Source: Pseudomonas graminis (lineage in GTDB: Bacteria; Pseudomonadota; Gammaproteobacteria; Pseudomonadales; Pseudomonadaceae). From it: DNA of 64,000 bases. Each line of letters opens with the position of its first letter. The stretch's first letter is position 1. Under the pieces are notes generated by a model. It was not told where the DNA came from, made no database searches, and saw nothing but the letters and a program-made list of their open reading frames with translations. Of this stretch, positions 1 to 8,844 are shown one piece after another. Location: assembly GCF_004364335.1 (NCBI RefSeq), contig NZ_SOCR01000012.1:107816-171815 (forward strand), written 5' to 3'. The translations under genes were made by a program, and so were the position numbers.

Positions 1-60
1 TGTCGCCATTGGTCAGAGCGCTGGGTCCGCCACCGGCCGGCTACACCAGCAGAACCCCGG

Positions 61-837
61 CTATTTCGGGCCCATCATTTTCGCCAGCGCTTCAGGCCGG
101 GGCGCGCCTTGTTGCTGCTGAAGGCGTCCGGCCTCGTCTTTGTAGAAAATCGACGGCGTGGCGGAAAGGCCCATGTCTTCCATCAGTTTCATGTTGGCGT
201 CGAGTTTTGCCTGGATGTCTTTGGGGATGTTCTGCATGGCCTTGAGCGTGCTGCCTTTGCCGGCCTGCTCGTGGTTCTGCAGGGCCACTTCCGGGTTCGC
301 CTCGGTCAGCAGGCTCGCGGCTTTAGCAGCGCTGTCTTCGCGGATCACGCCGACCATGATGTGGCGCAACTGTACTTTTCCCGATTTGACCCAGGGCCGC
401 GCCTGCTCCCAGAACAGGTTGCAGTACGGGCAGTTGGCGTCGCTGAACAGGTAGATGATTTTGGGCGCGGTTTTGGCGCCGTCGGCGATCCAGGTGCTGT
501 TTTCCATGCGGGTCCACATTGCCTCCGCCATCGGCCCATAGACCAGCTTTTGCAGGGGCGCGGTGCTCAGGTCTTCGCCCTTGTCATTAAACAGATTGCC
601 CGCCAGCACGTGCTTGCCGTCAGGGGTCAGGTACAGGGCCATGCCTTGATTCTGATACTCGGCGGCGTAACCCTTCAGCCCGCCCGGCGCGTCGAAACTG
701 CCCTTGATGGTCGCGCCCTTGGCTTCCAGCGCCTTGATCGGGGCGGGCAGATCTTCGGCGTGGACCAGCGAGCCTGGCAGGCTGAGCGAAACGGCCGCGG
801 TGATGAGCGCGTGGCGCATGAGGTTCATGGGGTTCAT
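61..837 (-). CDS. dsbG: Periplasmic thiol:disulfide interchange protein DsbG
   Basis: Probably a periplasmic disulfide isomerase/reductase of the DsbC/DsbG family that repairs misoxidised or sulfenylated cysteines. The 258-residue product has a signal peptide (about residues 1-27, cleavage after VHA), an N-terminal dimerisation-type region, and a thioredoxin fold with the active site CPYC at residues 136-139; CPYC is the DsbG-type motif. A TPS motif near the C-terminus supplies the expected cis-proline. The start at 837 is chosen because AAGGA lies 7 bases upstream and the signal peptide follows at once; the frame stays open further upstream, but that extension is arginine-rich and not signal-like. 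The gene is divergent from a two-component pair, the arrangement of the P. aeruginosa dsb genes and DsbRS. Other dsb genes would be expected before base 61 but lie outside the window. Confidence 0.88.
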   Translation of the reverse strand: MNPMNLMRHALITAAVSLSLPGSLVHAEDLPAPIKALEAKGATIKGSFDAPGGLKGYAAEYQNQGMALYLTPDGKHVLAGNLFNDKGEDLSTAPLQKLVYGPMAEAMWTRMENSTWIADGAKTAPKIIYLFSDANCPYCNLFWEQARPWVKSGKVQLRHIMVGVIREDSAAKAASLLTEANPEVALQNHEQAGKGSTLKAMQNIPKDIQAKLDANMKLMEDMGLSATPSIFYKDEAGRLQQQQGAPRPEALAKMMGPK

Positions 838-1040
838 GGGGTGATCCTTGCAGAGAGCAGGCAGACATGTCGCTGATGCTGAGGGATGAGTGTGTACAGC
901 GCGTTTTCGGTTGCCCGAAGCCTGCGCAATGGCGATTAACAGTCGATTAACGCTACGGGGCGCGTCGTGTCTGCGGCGGCTCGTGCATAATCCGCCGTTA
1001 ATCCCTCTGCGCTTCAATCGCCTTTTTTTCGGGGCCGACC
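838..1040. promoter_or_regulatory. Divergent promoter region with two sets of 11-bp-period direct repeats
   Basis: This 203-base gap separates dsbG from the response regulator. It holds CGATTAAC at 933-940 and again at 944-951, and TAATCC at 988-993 and 999-1004. Both pairs have an 11-base period, one helical turn, which is the usual layout of OmpR-family operators. They are candidate binding sites for the adjacent regulator. This is inferred from spacing alone. Confidence 0.5.
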
Positions 1041-1724
1041 ATGCACGTACTGCTTTGTGAAGACGACGACCTGATTGCCAGCGGCATCGTCGCGGGCCTC
1101 GATGCCCAGGGCCTGACGGTGGATCACGTGGCCACGGCCTCATCCGCACGGGCCATGCTGTCGGCTGCGCATTTCGACGTGATGATTCTCGACCTCGGCC
1201 TGCCCGATGAAGATGGCCTGAAGCTGTTGCGCCAGTTGCGCCAGCAGGGCGTCGAGATCCCGGTGCTGATTCTTACCGCTCGCGACACGGTGACCGACCG
1301 CGTCGACGGCCTGCAGGCCGGCGCGGACGATTACTTGCTCAAGCCCTTCGACCTGCGTGAACTCAGCGCGCGCCTGCACACCCTGGTGCGACGCATGGCC
1401 GGGCGCAGCGTCAACGTGATCGAACATGGCGTGCTCAACTACGACCCGAGCAGTCGGGAAACCCGCCTGGCCGGTCAGCCGGTCGATCTGTCGCGTCGTG
1501 AGCAGGCACTGCTGCAAGCGTTGCTGAACAACAGCGGTCGGGTGCTTTCGGGCGAACAACTGAAGGACTGCGTGTACGGCTTCGGCGACGAAGTCGAGAG
1601 CAACGCCCTCAACGTTCATATCCATCACCTGCGGCGCAAACTGGGCGGCGGCATCATCGAAACCGTGCGTGGTCTGGGCTATCGCCTCGGCCCGGCCGGC
1701 CATGATTTGGAGCCCACGCCATGA
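1041..1724 (+). CDS. OmpR-family response regulator, DsbR-like
   Basis: Two-component response regulator of 227 residues. The receiver domain (1-120) has the acidic pocket near E7/D8, phospho-acceptor D51 in the MILDLGLP context, T79 and K101. A winged-helix DNA-binding domain covers about 130-220. It overlaps the sensor kinase gene by ATGA, so the two are translationally coupled. Position next to dsbG, on the opposite strand, matches the copper-responsive DsbRS pair known in P. aeruginosa, so control of dsb genes is the leading hypothesis. The receiver also resembles PmrA/QseB-type regulators, so sequence alone does not settle the signal. Confidence 0.88.
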   Translation: MHVLLCEDDDLIASGIVAGLDAQGLTVDHVATASSARAMLSAAHFDVMILDLGLPDEDGLKLLRQLRQQGVEIPVLILTARDTVTDRVDGLQAGADDYLLKPFDLRELSARLHTLVRRMAGRSVNVIEHGVLNYDPSSRETRLAGQPVDLSRREQALLQALLNNSGRVLSGEQLKDCVYGFGDEVESNALNVHIHHLRRKLGGGIIETVRGLGYRLGPAGHDLEPTP

Positions 1725-3055
1725 TGAGCCTGCGCACGCGGCTGAGTCTGATCCTCGGCTCGGCGTTCATTCTGATTTGGGTGCTGGCCGCCGCCTGGAT
1801 GCTGCGCGACCTGCGCACGCAGATGATGCAGTCCCTCGATCAACGCCTTGAAGCCTCGGCGCGGATGGTCGCGGGGCTGCTCGAACAGATGCAGATGCCC
1901 ACCGGCAGCGAAAGCCGATCGCTGAGGGCGGACGATCCGGCGTTGCCCAATGGCATGGCGTGTCAGTTGAGTTCCCTGCGCGGGCAGGTGCTGGCGCGCA
2001 CCGACAGCTCGCCGAGCGAACCGCTGAAGGCCGACGCCAGCGGCTTCCATGACCAGATGATCAACGGCGACCACTGGCGCGTGTACACGATGATGCATGA
2101 CAACGTGCGAGTGAGCACTGCTGACCGGCAGATCGAACGGGACGTGTTGGGGCACTCGGTGCTCCTGGCCGCATCGGTGCCGGTGCTGGTCGCGCTGTTC
2201 GGCAGCCTGGCGCTGGTCTGGTTCGGCATCGGCCGGGGGCTGGCGCCGCTCAACAGAATGCGCGATGCCTTGAATCGCCACAGCGCCGACTCGGTCGAGC
2301 CGCTGGACGTGCCCAACCTGCCCAGCGAGTTGCAGCCGCTGTTGGTCAGCCAGAACCAGCTGTTTCAGCGCATTGCCCAGACCCTGGAGCGCGAGCGTCG
2401 GCTGACCGGCGACGCTGCCCATGAACTGCGCAGCCCGCTCACCGCCATCAAGACCCACCTGCAAGTGGCGCGCATGACCGACGGCCAGAAGCGCGACACG
2501 GCGCTGGCCCATGCGGAGGAGGGCGCCGACCGGATGCATCGCACCCTTGAACAGCTGCTGCTGTTGGCGCGGGTCGAGGGCAGCCTGTCGTTCGATGACG
2601 GTGTGCAGTGCGACGCCGAGCAGGTCGCGCGGCTGGCCATTCACGACGCCAGTCACGGCGACGAGCAGCGCATCGAACTGATCCTGCCGTCGCAATTGTC
2701 CAGCGCCGCCGTGCAGATGCCGGCGGCGTTGGCGGTGGCCGCGTTGCGCAATCTGCTGGACAACGCCCTGCGCCACAGCCAGGCCGATGCGCGGGTGGAG
2801 CTGAATGTCGAGACCTTCGACGGGCAGGCGCATTTCCGCGTTCGCGATCATGGCCCGGGGATTCCCGAGCCGGACCTGGACAAGCTCACTCAACGCTTCT
2901 GGCGCAACGGCAAGAGCCCCGGCGCCGGGCTGGGGTTGGCGATTGTCCAGGCCATCGTTCAGCGCTGTGCGTGTTCGCTGCGCTTTGACAGCCGGCAAGA
3001 CGGTTTGCGTGTGGAATTGAGCATGCCGTTGCGGCGCGATGTCGCAGGCGAGTGA
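1721..3055 (+). CDS. Membrane sensor histidine kinase, DsbS-like
   Basis: Sensor kinase partner of the preceding regulator, 444 residues. Membrane helices at about 9-29 and 146-170 flank a periplasmic sensor of roughly 115 residues. A HAMP-like linker follows, then the HisKA box with H234 in the AAHELRSPL context, the N box (RNLLDNALRH), the G1 motif DHGPGIPEPD and the G2 motif GAGLGLAIV. All catalytic elements appear intact. The start overlaps the regulator's stop (ATGA). The signal is unknown; copper or a periplasmic redox state would fit if the pair is DsbRS. Confidence 0.88.
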   Translation: MMSLRTRLSLILGSAFILIWVLAAAWMLRDLRTQMMQSLDQRLEASARMVAGLLEQMQMPTGSESRSLRADDPALPNGMACQLSSLRGQVLARTDSSPSEPLKADASGFHDQMINGDHWRVYTMMHDNVRVSTADRQIERDVLGHSVLLAASVPVLVALFGSLALVWFGIGRGLAPLNRMRDALNRHSADSVEPLDVPNLPSELQPLLVSQNQLFQRIAQTLERERRLTGDAAHELRSPLTAIKTHLQVARMTDGQKRDTALAHAEEGADRMHRTLEQLLLLARVEGSLSFDDGVQCDAEQVARLAIHDASHGDEQRIELILPSQLSSAAVQMPAALAVAALRNLLDNALRHSQADARVELNVETFDGQAHFRVRDHGPGIPEPDLDKLTQRFWRNGKSPGAGLGLAIVQAIVQRCACSLRFDSRQDGLRVELSMPLRRDVAGE

Positions 3056-3126
3056 CCTGTGGGAAGGGTCTGAAAGTGGCGTCGGCCTGGCGTTGGACGA
3101 CAGGCCAACCCTTTGCACAGTGTCCG

Positions 3127-3576
3127 TTACTCCGGCATTGCCGAAGAATGGTGGGATGTAATCAGCCAGCGATTGTCGACGTAGGCATAAGTGAAAGTGT
3201 AACGCGCGCTGACGGCTGACTTATCGCTGAAACGGAACGTGTAAGTACCGGTATCGATTGCGCTGTTGCAACTGGTGATGACCGTGCTGCTGTCGACGGC
3301 GCCGACCGGCTTGCGCTTGAGAAACTTGTTGAAGTAATCGAGTTTGCCCGCAAGGTCTGTTCTGGGCTGGTTGGAGAGGGTCGGCAGCAGCACGGCGTCC
3401 GGCGTGTAGTTCGCGGCGACCTTGCTGGCGTCGCCGGTCTGCAGTGCGTTGTTCCAGCGATCGAACAGGATTTTCGCTTGTTGCTGATCAAGTGTTGCGC
3501 AGTGCGCGGGAGCGTTGTTTGCACTCGCGTAAGTGCTGGCAGTGAGTAGTGTGATGACGGCAAAAGTCTTGAGCAT
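3127..3576 (-). CDS. Secreted SnoaL/DUF4440-like small protein
   Basis: A 149-residue protein with a clear signal peptide (about 1-19, ending TYASA). The mature part matches the NTF2-like/SnoaL fold used by DUF4440 and CaMKII-association-domain proteins: an early helix with FDRWNNALQTGD, then AANYTPDAVLLPT, and a late strand RYTFTYAYVDNRWLI. Two cysteines in the mature protein could form a disulfide. Catalysis cannot be assigned. It is convergent with the sensor kinase gene and has no operon partner. Family identification is by eye. Confidence 0.7.
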   Translation of the reverse strand: MLKTFAVITLLTASTYASANNAPAHCATLDQQQAKILFDRWNNALQTGDASKVAANYTPDAVLLPTLSNQPRTDLAGKLDYFNKFLKRKPVGAVDSSTVITSCNSAIDTGTYTFRFSDKSAVSARYTFTYAYVDNRWLITSHHSSAMPE

Positions 3577-3933
3577 GCATGACCTTCCATGGACGGTTGA
3601 ATTTGGGTCGAGAGCCTAATGGAGGACGACTTAAAGTTGTACTGCCGTGAATTTACAATACGTTTCGCCAACTAATTCGTCCGTCTTAGATGTGGGAATT
3701 GTCCGGTTCAATAAGTAAGAAGCGTTGCTGATTTGCGCAAGAAGTTAAGCCGGTTGGAAACTTTCCTCATCAGGACCTGCACGCTTTCGGTCCGACAAGC
3801 CTTTGATTCTGCTCTCCAATCCCGGACAATCGCGCCCCTTTCCCTGTAGAGAACCGGTCAGGGGCGCCGACTGCCACGTTTTTCGACGCGCTTTTGACCA
3901 TGTAGCTATCACCGGCAACGGAGAATCGACCGG
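3577..3933. other. Intergenic region, no gene seen
   Basis: This 357-base gap lies between the divergent SnoaL-like gene and the permease. It has an AT-richer core at about 3640-3740 and presumably carries both promoters. GGAG sits at 3921-3924, ten bases before the permease ATG. I see no gene, REP or convincing terminator. Confidence 0.4.
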
Positions 3934-5211
3934 ATGAATGATCAGGCCAACAGCGTCGAACACACCGTCGACGCCGCACCCGCGAGCGTGACGACCTGGA
4001 ACCGTAACGACACCACCTGGATGCTCGGGCTGTTCGGCACCGCCATCGGCGCAGGCACGTTGTTTCTGCCGATAAACGCCGGTATCGGCGGGTTCTGGCC
4101 GCTGGTGATTCTGGCCGTACTGGCCTTCCCGATGACCTTCTATGCCCACCGCGGCCTGACCCGATTCGTGCTCTCGGGCCGCAATGGCGCGGACATCACC
4201 GAGGTGGTCGAGCAGCATTTCGGCAAAAAAGCCGGTGCCTTGATCACGCTGCTGTATTTCTTCGCCGTGTTTCCGATCCTGCTGATCTACAGCGTGGCGC
4301 TGACCAACACCGTGGGCAGTTTCATGGAGCACCAACTGCATGTGCAGCCGCCGCCCCGGGCATTGCTGGCGTTCGTGCTGATCCTCGGCTTGCTGGCGGT
4401 GGTGCGTTGCGGTGAGCAGATCATCGTCAAGGCCATGAGCCTGATGGTGTACCCGTTCATCGTGGCCTTGCTGTTCCTCGCGGTGTTTCTGATTCCCCAC
4501 TGGAACGGCGGCATTCTCACCACGGCGAGCAGCCTTCCGGCACCGTCGGCGCTGCTGCACACGCTGTGGCTGGCGATTCCGGTGATGGTCTTCTCGTTCA
4601 ACCACTCGCCCATCATTTCGGCGTTCGCCGTCGACCAGAAGCGTCAATATGGCGAGCAGGCCGAACCGCGGAGCGCGCAGATCCTGGCCCGTGCCCATCT
4701 GCTGATGGTGGTCATGGTGCTGTTCTTCGTCTTCAGCTGCGTGCTGACCCTGGCGCCGGAGCAACTGGCGGAAGCCAAGGCGCAGAACCTGTCGATCCTG
4801 TCCTATCTGGCCAACCATTTCAGCAACCCGACCATCGCGTTTGCCGCGCCGTTGATTGCTTTCGTCGCAATCACCAAGTCGTTTCTGGGGCACTACATCG
4901 GTGCCAGCGAAGGCCTCAAGGGTCTGGTGATGAAGACCGGCCGCCGCCCTTCGCCACGTACGCTCGATCGCCTGACCGCAGGCTTCATGCTGGTGGTCTG
5001 CTGGCTGGTGGCGACGCTCAACCCAAGTATCCTGGGCATGATCGAAACCCTCGGTGGCCCGGTCATTGCCGCACTGCTGTTTCTCATGCCGATGTACGCC
5101 GTGCGCAAAGTGCCGGCCATGCGCCGGTATGCGGGCAAACTGTCGAACGTGTTCGTCGTGGTGATCGGACTGATCTCGATCTCGGCGCTGGTTTACTCGT
5201 TGATGCAGTGA
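3934..5211 (+). CDS. HAAAP-family amino-acid permease, serine/threonine type
   Basis: Inner-membrane amino-acid/proton symporter of 425 residues and about 11 predicted helices. The first helix carries GLFGTAIGAGTLFLP, the substrate-site signature of the hydroxy/aromatic amino-acid permeases, and the whole protein resembles SdaC-type serine transporters. No serine deaminase gene is adjacent, so the substrate rests on family likeness only. GGAG precedes the ATG at 3934. The gene stands alone: a REP pair and a GNAT gene follow. Confidence 0.8.
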   Translation: MNDQANSVEHTVDAAPASVTTWNRNDTTWMLGLFGTAIGAGTLFLPINAGIGGFWPLVILAVLAFPMTFYAHRGLTRFVLSGRNGADITEVVEQHFGKKAGALITLLYFFAVFPILLIYSVALTNTVGSFMEHQLHVQPPPRALLAFVLILGLLAVVRCGEQIIVKAMSLMVYPFIVALLFLAVFLIPHWNGGILTTASSLPAPSALLHTLWLAIPVMVFSFNHSPIISAFAVDQKRQYGEQAEPRSAQILARAHLLMVVMVLFFVFSCVLTLAPEQLAEAKAQNLSILSYLANHFSNPTIAFAAPLIAFVAITKSFLGHYIGASEGLKGLVMKTGRRPSPRTLDRLTAGFMLVVCWLVATLNPSILGMIETLGGPVIAALLFLMPMYAVRKVPAMRRYAGKLSNVFVVVIGLISISALVYSLMQ

Positions 5212-5536
5212 CGTCGGTGCGGCTTGATGCGGGCCGGTGCACGGTATTTAGCGCCGCGCGGGCAGGCCTTCACTCGTGGCTCGCGGGCAGCACAGAAGCA
5301 ATTCGGGCTGGCGCGGACGGTGTAGGAGCGCGCTTGCCCGCGAAGGCATTCTGGCTGCAACGAATCGATTGCCTGACACACTGCTGTCGCGGGCAAGCGC
5401 GCTCCTACAGTTGATCGCATTCAGGCCGAAGATTTGCATTGATTACGGTCAACCCGGTTACCTGGCTTGAGGGAGTGACGCGTTTACTTCCAGGCAGCCC
5501 TGACATTCATCACTCGCAGTCAAGGAAGCGGCGATC
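5212..5536. repeat. Inverted REP pair (GCGCGC type), 5322-5409
   Basis: This 325-base gap holds two REP elements facing each other: GTAGGAGCGCGCTTGCCCGC from 5322 and its reverse complement ending at 5409. Together they would form a long hairpin in RNA from the permease gene. I see no gene in the gap. Confidence 0.85.
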
Positions 5537-6100
5537 ATGGCCAACAGCGACAAACTCGATTTCACTCTGAGACCCGCCACGCCAGCGGATGTGCTGACGA
5601 TTGCGGCGTTGGGCATTCAGGTGTTTATGGATACTTACGCGACCGAGGGCGTGCGGGACGCCATCGCTCGCGACGCCCTCGAATCGTTCGCGCCCGAGAC
5701 CATTGCCGCGATGATCCAATGCCCTGACTCTGTATTCCTGCTGGCGGAAGTCGATGAGCATCTGGTCGGCTTTACGCAGGTATGCCTGCAAAGCGGTCAC
5801 CCTTTGGTCAGCGACAAGGATGCCGCCGAGCTTAAGCGCCTCTACGTGCAGGAGCGATTTGCCGGGCATGGGGCGGGATGGCAGCTGCTCCGCATGGCTG
5901 AAGATGAAGCATCGGCTCGGGGCGCTTCGAAAATATGGGTGACAGTCTGGGCGAGGAATGCCCGTGCCTTGCAGTTTTACCCTCGCCAGGGCTATGAAAA
6001 TACCGGCTTGGCGGTACATCGCCTGCAGGCTGAATCCCACCCGAATGTGCTGTTCTGCAAATCACTCAACCCGTCACAACGGGTCCACCCGGTGGTTTGA
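5537..6100 (+). CDS. GNAT-family N-acetyltransferase
   Basis: A 187-residue acetyltransferase of the GNAT fold. It starts LRPATPADV, typical of the family's first strand, and has acetyl-CoA binding motif A around YVQERFAGHGAGWQLL (Q/R-x-x-G-x-A/G). The FYPRQGYENTG segment near the C-terminus is the usual GNAT end motif. AAGGAAG lies upstream of the ATG. The acceptor is unknown. Some members act on ribosomal proteins and others on amino acids or antibiotics, and nothing here decides among them. Confidence 0.85.
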   Translation: MANSDKLDFTLRPATPADVLTIAALGIQVFMDTYATEGVRDAIARDALESFAPETIAAMIQCPDSVFLLAEVDEHLVGFTQVCLQSGHPLVSDKDAAELKRLYVQERFAGHGAGWQLLRMAEDEASARGASKIWVTVWARNARALQFYPRQGYENTGLAVHRLQAESHPNVLFCKSLNPSQRVHPVV

Positions 6101-6167
6101 CAGGGCACGCTCGTGCGCCCCATGATCCTGCTCGTTTCTGATCGATTCAGCCCATTACCGAGGCCTC

Positions 6168-6950
6168 ATGTCTGCCAACCCCGAAGCATTTCCTGGCGAG
6201 CGTCAGCGTTTGATCATTGAGCGCCTGGCCGTGCACGGTCGGGTGATTGCGGCGGAGCTGGCGGCCGAATTCAATGTGTCCGAGCACTCCATTCGCCGCG
6301 ATCTGGGCGTTCTGGCGTCCGCCGGCCTGTGCAAACGGGTGTACGGCGGAGCGATTTCTCTGGCGTCGGACGGGCCTATCGCTGCGCGTGTCGAGCATGA
6401 GCCCGGGCGCAAGCGTCAGCTGGGTATTGCGGCAGCAGGATTGATCAATGCCGGGCAGCACGTGTTTATCGACGGCGGCTCGACCAATCTGGCGATCGCC
6501 AAAGCCCTTGATCCGCACATGCCGTTGACCGTCACCACCAACGCGCCGCTGATTGCCGTCGAGCTGATGAAGCTGCCGTCGGTGGAGGTGATTCTGCTCG
6601 GCGGGCGCCTGAGTCCCGTTGCGGGCAGCACCTACGGCTTCACCACGATTCAACAGCTCGCTCACTTCAATTTCGATCTGTGTTTTCTCGGCGCCTGTGC
6701 GCTGGATGCACTGAAAGGCGTGACCGCGTTCGACATGGATGTCGCCGAGCTCAAGCGTGCCGTGGTGGCGCGCAGCGGTCAGGTGGCGGTGGCGGTGATC
6801 AACGAGAAGCTCTCCAGCATCGCGCACTACCAAGTGGCGCAGTGCGAGGAAGTCGGCGCGCTGGTAGTTGAACACGACGCGCCGGCCGACCGGCTGGAGC
6901 TGTTTCGCGGCAAGGTCGCGCAGATCATTACGGCGCGGGCAGCGCACTGA
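6168..6950 (+). CDS. DeoR/GlpR-family transcriptional repressor
   Basis: DNA-binding regulator of 260 residues. The N-terminal helix-turn-helix (about 10-60) has the family signature around the recognition helix SEHSIRRDL and the YGGAI turn. The sugar-phosphate-sensing DeoRC domain follows (about 76-235), with DGGSTN near 103 and a downstream TTNAP motif. Such repressors usually sit beside a carbohydrate operon, but here the neighbours are a GNAT and a diguanylate cyclase, so its target is probably elsewhere. Its 3' end overlaps the cyclase gene tail to tail by 23 bases. Confidence 0.88.
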   Translation: MSANPEAFPGERQRLIIERLAVHGRVIAAELAAEFNVSEHSIRRDLGVLASAGLCKRVYGGAISLASDGPIAARVEHEPGRKRQLGIAAAGLINAGQHVFIDGGSTNLAIAKALDPHMPLTVTTNAPLIAVELMKLPSVEVILLGGRLSPVAGSTYGFTTIQQLAHFNFDLCFLGACALDALKGVTAFDMDVAELKRAVVARSGQVAVAVINEKLSSIAHYQVAQCEEVGALVVEHDAPADRLELFRGKVAQIITARAAH

Positions 6951-8493
6951 GCGCAGTCGATTCCTGCCAGGCGACGGTCCGATTGCGGCCCTGATGCTTG
7001 GCGGCGTACAGCGCCGCATCCGCGCGCTTGACGAAGTCTTCCATGGTCGGGCATTCCTGCGCTTTACAGCCATAAACCCCCAGGCTGATGCTGACGATGC
7101 CGATCGGATTGCCGTGGTGTTCAAGGGCTCGGGTGAGCACCCCCAGCCGGATCTTCTCCGCCAGGCACACCGCGCCGTGCATATCACTGTAGGGCAGGAA
7201 CACCGCCATTTCCTCTCCGCCGTAGCGCACGGCGAGGTCGCCGGTACGGTTGAGGTTGCTGCGAATGCACTCGGCCACCGCGACGATGCATTTGTCGCCG
7301 GCGACATGGCCGTAGTTGTCGTTGTAGCTCTTGAAAAAATCGATGTCGATCATGATCAGGCTCAGCGGATGCATGTTCGGTTGCCCGCTATGAAACTCCA
7401 GACCGAGAATTTCCTGGAAATGCCGACGATTGGCCAGGCCGGTCAGGCTGTCTTGCAGCGCGAGCTTTTCCAGCGAGTGGCTGGCAATGCGCAGCTGTGA
7501 TTCGGCGTTGAGGCCGAAACGGATCTGCTGGAACAGCAAGACGCCAAACAGTAAATTGGCGACCACCACGCAGATGATGATCGCCAGCGAGCGCCACGCG
7601 TACTGCCGCCACTCGTCGAGCACTTCCTGCTGGGACAGACCGGCGAGCACCACCATCGGGTAGCGGTCCAGTTTCTTGTAGCCGTACAGGCGCTGCTCGT
7701 GGTCGAGCATCGACACAACGTTCGCCGTGCCTTCGTAGTGCTCCTTGACGTGAAGACGGAACAATTCGCCGTCGCCGATGGAAGTGCCGCGTACGTTTTC
7801 AATCAGCGGACGACGCGCCAACACAGTGCCGTCGGCCATGGCCAGCGTGATGACGCCATGCTTGCCGATGTCGAAGCGCTCAAAGAACCGTTCGAAGTAG
7901 TTCAGTTCGACGGTGGCCAGCACCACACCGGCGAAGTTGCCCATCTCATCGTCCACCCGCCGTGACACCGGAATGATCCAGTCACCGGTGGAGCGGCTCT
8001 GGATGGCGGGGCCGATGTGAGGCAGGTTGCTGGCCATGGATTGGTGGAAGCGGAAGTACTCACGGTCCGCGTTGTTGGCATTGGGCGGCATGTGGTTGAG
8101 TGAGGTGGCGGCCCAGTTGCCGTCCTTGTCGTAGATGAACAGGCCCTGGATCTGCTCGACGCTGGCGGCGGTGGCGCGCAGATAATCGTGCATGCGCGAA
8201 CCACTGGCGGCGCCGAAGCCGTCGAACGACAGCCTTTCGACCACCGACGACACGGCAATGTGTGCCTGATCGAAGGCGTCATCGGCATGCTGCGCCATTG
8301 AGCGCGAAAGGTTGGCGACGTTGGTGTTGGCGATTTCCAGCTCGTGCATGCGCGTCTGGCGCAACTGCCAGACAGTGATGCTGGTGATGGAGATGCACAC
8401 CAGCAAGGTAAACAGTCCCGCCAGCCACAACACCGGCATGCGTTTGAGTCGTCGGTTTCTGACGCCGAGCTCCGATCCTTCTACCTGTCTCAA
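6928..8493 (-). CDS. Membrane diguanylate cyclase with Cache sensor (GGEEM site)
   Basis: Synthesises cyclic di-GMP from GTP in response to an extracytoplasmic signal. The 521-residue protein has a first membrane helix at about 20-42, a periplasmic double-Cache-like region (50-295), a second helix at about 300-322, and a GGDEF domain from about 365. The active site reads GGEEM at 425-429; the fifth position is normally phenylalanine. The inhibitory site RTGD at 416-419 is exactly five residues upstream, so product feedback is likely. No EAL domain is present. It is convergent with the DeoR gene. Confidence 0.9.
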   Translation of the reverse strand: MRQVEGSELGVRNRRLKRMPVLWLAGLFTLLVCISITSITVWQLRQTRMHELEIANTNVANLSRSMAQHADDAFDQAHIAVSSVVERLSFDGFGAASGSRMHDYLRATAASVEQIQGLFIYDKDGNWAATSLNHMPPNANNADREYFRFHQSMASNLPHIGPAIQSRSTGDWIIPVSRRVDDEMGNFAGVVLATVELNYFERFFERFDIGKHGVITLAMADGTVLARRPLIENVRGTSIGDGELFRLHVKEHYEGTANVVSMLDHEQRLYGYKKLDRYPMVVLAGLSQQEVLDEWRQYAWRSLAIIICVVVANLLFGVLLFQQIRFGLNAESQLRIASHSLEKLALQDSLTGLANRRHFQEILGLEFHSGQPNMHPLSLIMIDIDFFKSYNDNYGHVAGDKCIVAVAECIRSNLNRTGDLAVRYGGEEMAVFLPYSDMHGAVCLAEKIRLGVLTRALEHHGNPIGIVSISLGVYGCKAQECPTMEDFVKRADAALYAAKHQGRNRTVAWQESTALSALPAP

Positions 8494-8844
8494 ACCCCAT
8501 CCTCGCTGACTGCCACGATTTCAGACCCGCCACTGTGACGAACAATCCACTCGTTCGGACACGCAGCATCGCAACAGCGAACCGTCTGATTCACAGCGTA
8601 GGACAAGTGCGGGATTTTGAAGGGGAAATCAAGGCTTATAAATCATCTCGCGCCAGTAACTTATTACGAGCCGGTACAACTTTTGTAGGCGTGAGCTTGC
8701 TCGCGAAGGCGGCTTGTCAGCCGTTGGAAATGCACCGGATGTTACGGCCTCTTCGCGAGCAAGCTGGAGCGCCACCCCGGTCGCTCCTATAGGTCACCCT
8801 TCAGCAGTCGGATCTCATCTAGCGGTCAGGCCTTCCTCTGCCGA
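8494..8844. repeat. Degenerate REP pair (GTGAGC type), 8684-8790
   Basis: This 351-base gap contains a divergent REP variant starting TGTAGGCGTGAGCTTGCTCG at 8684 and a partner with CTTCGCGAGCAAGCT at 8751-8765 that ends near 8790. It differs in sequence from the other REP families in the window. The rest, 8494-8680, shows no gene and should contain the cyclase promoter. Confidence 0.7.

Noticed and set aside
1..60. Start of a further dsb gene on the minus strand (ATG at 9)
   Set aside because: Context predicts one, but only three codons are visible and there is no ribosome-binding site, so it cannot be supported.
838..1149. N-terminal extension of dsbG in the same frame
   Set aside because: It runs into the divergent response-regulator gene, is arginine-rich, and would bury the signal peptide.
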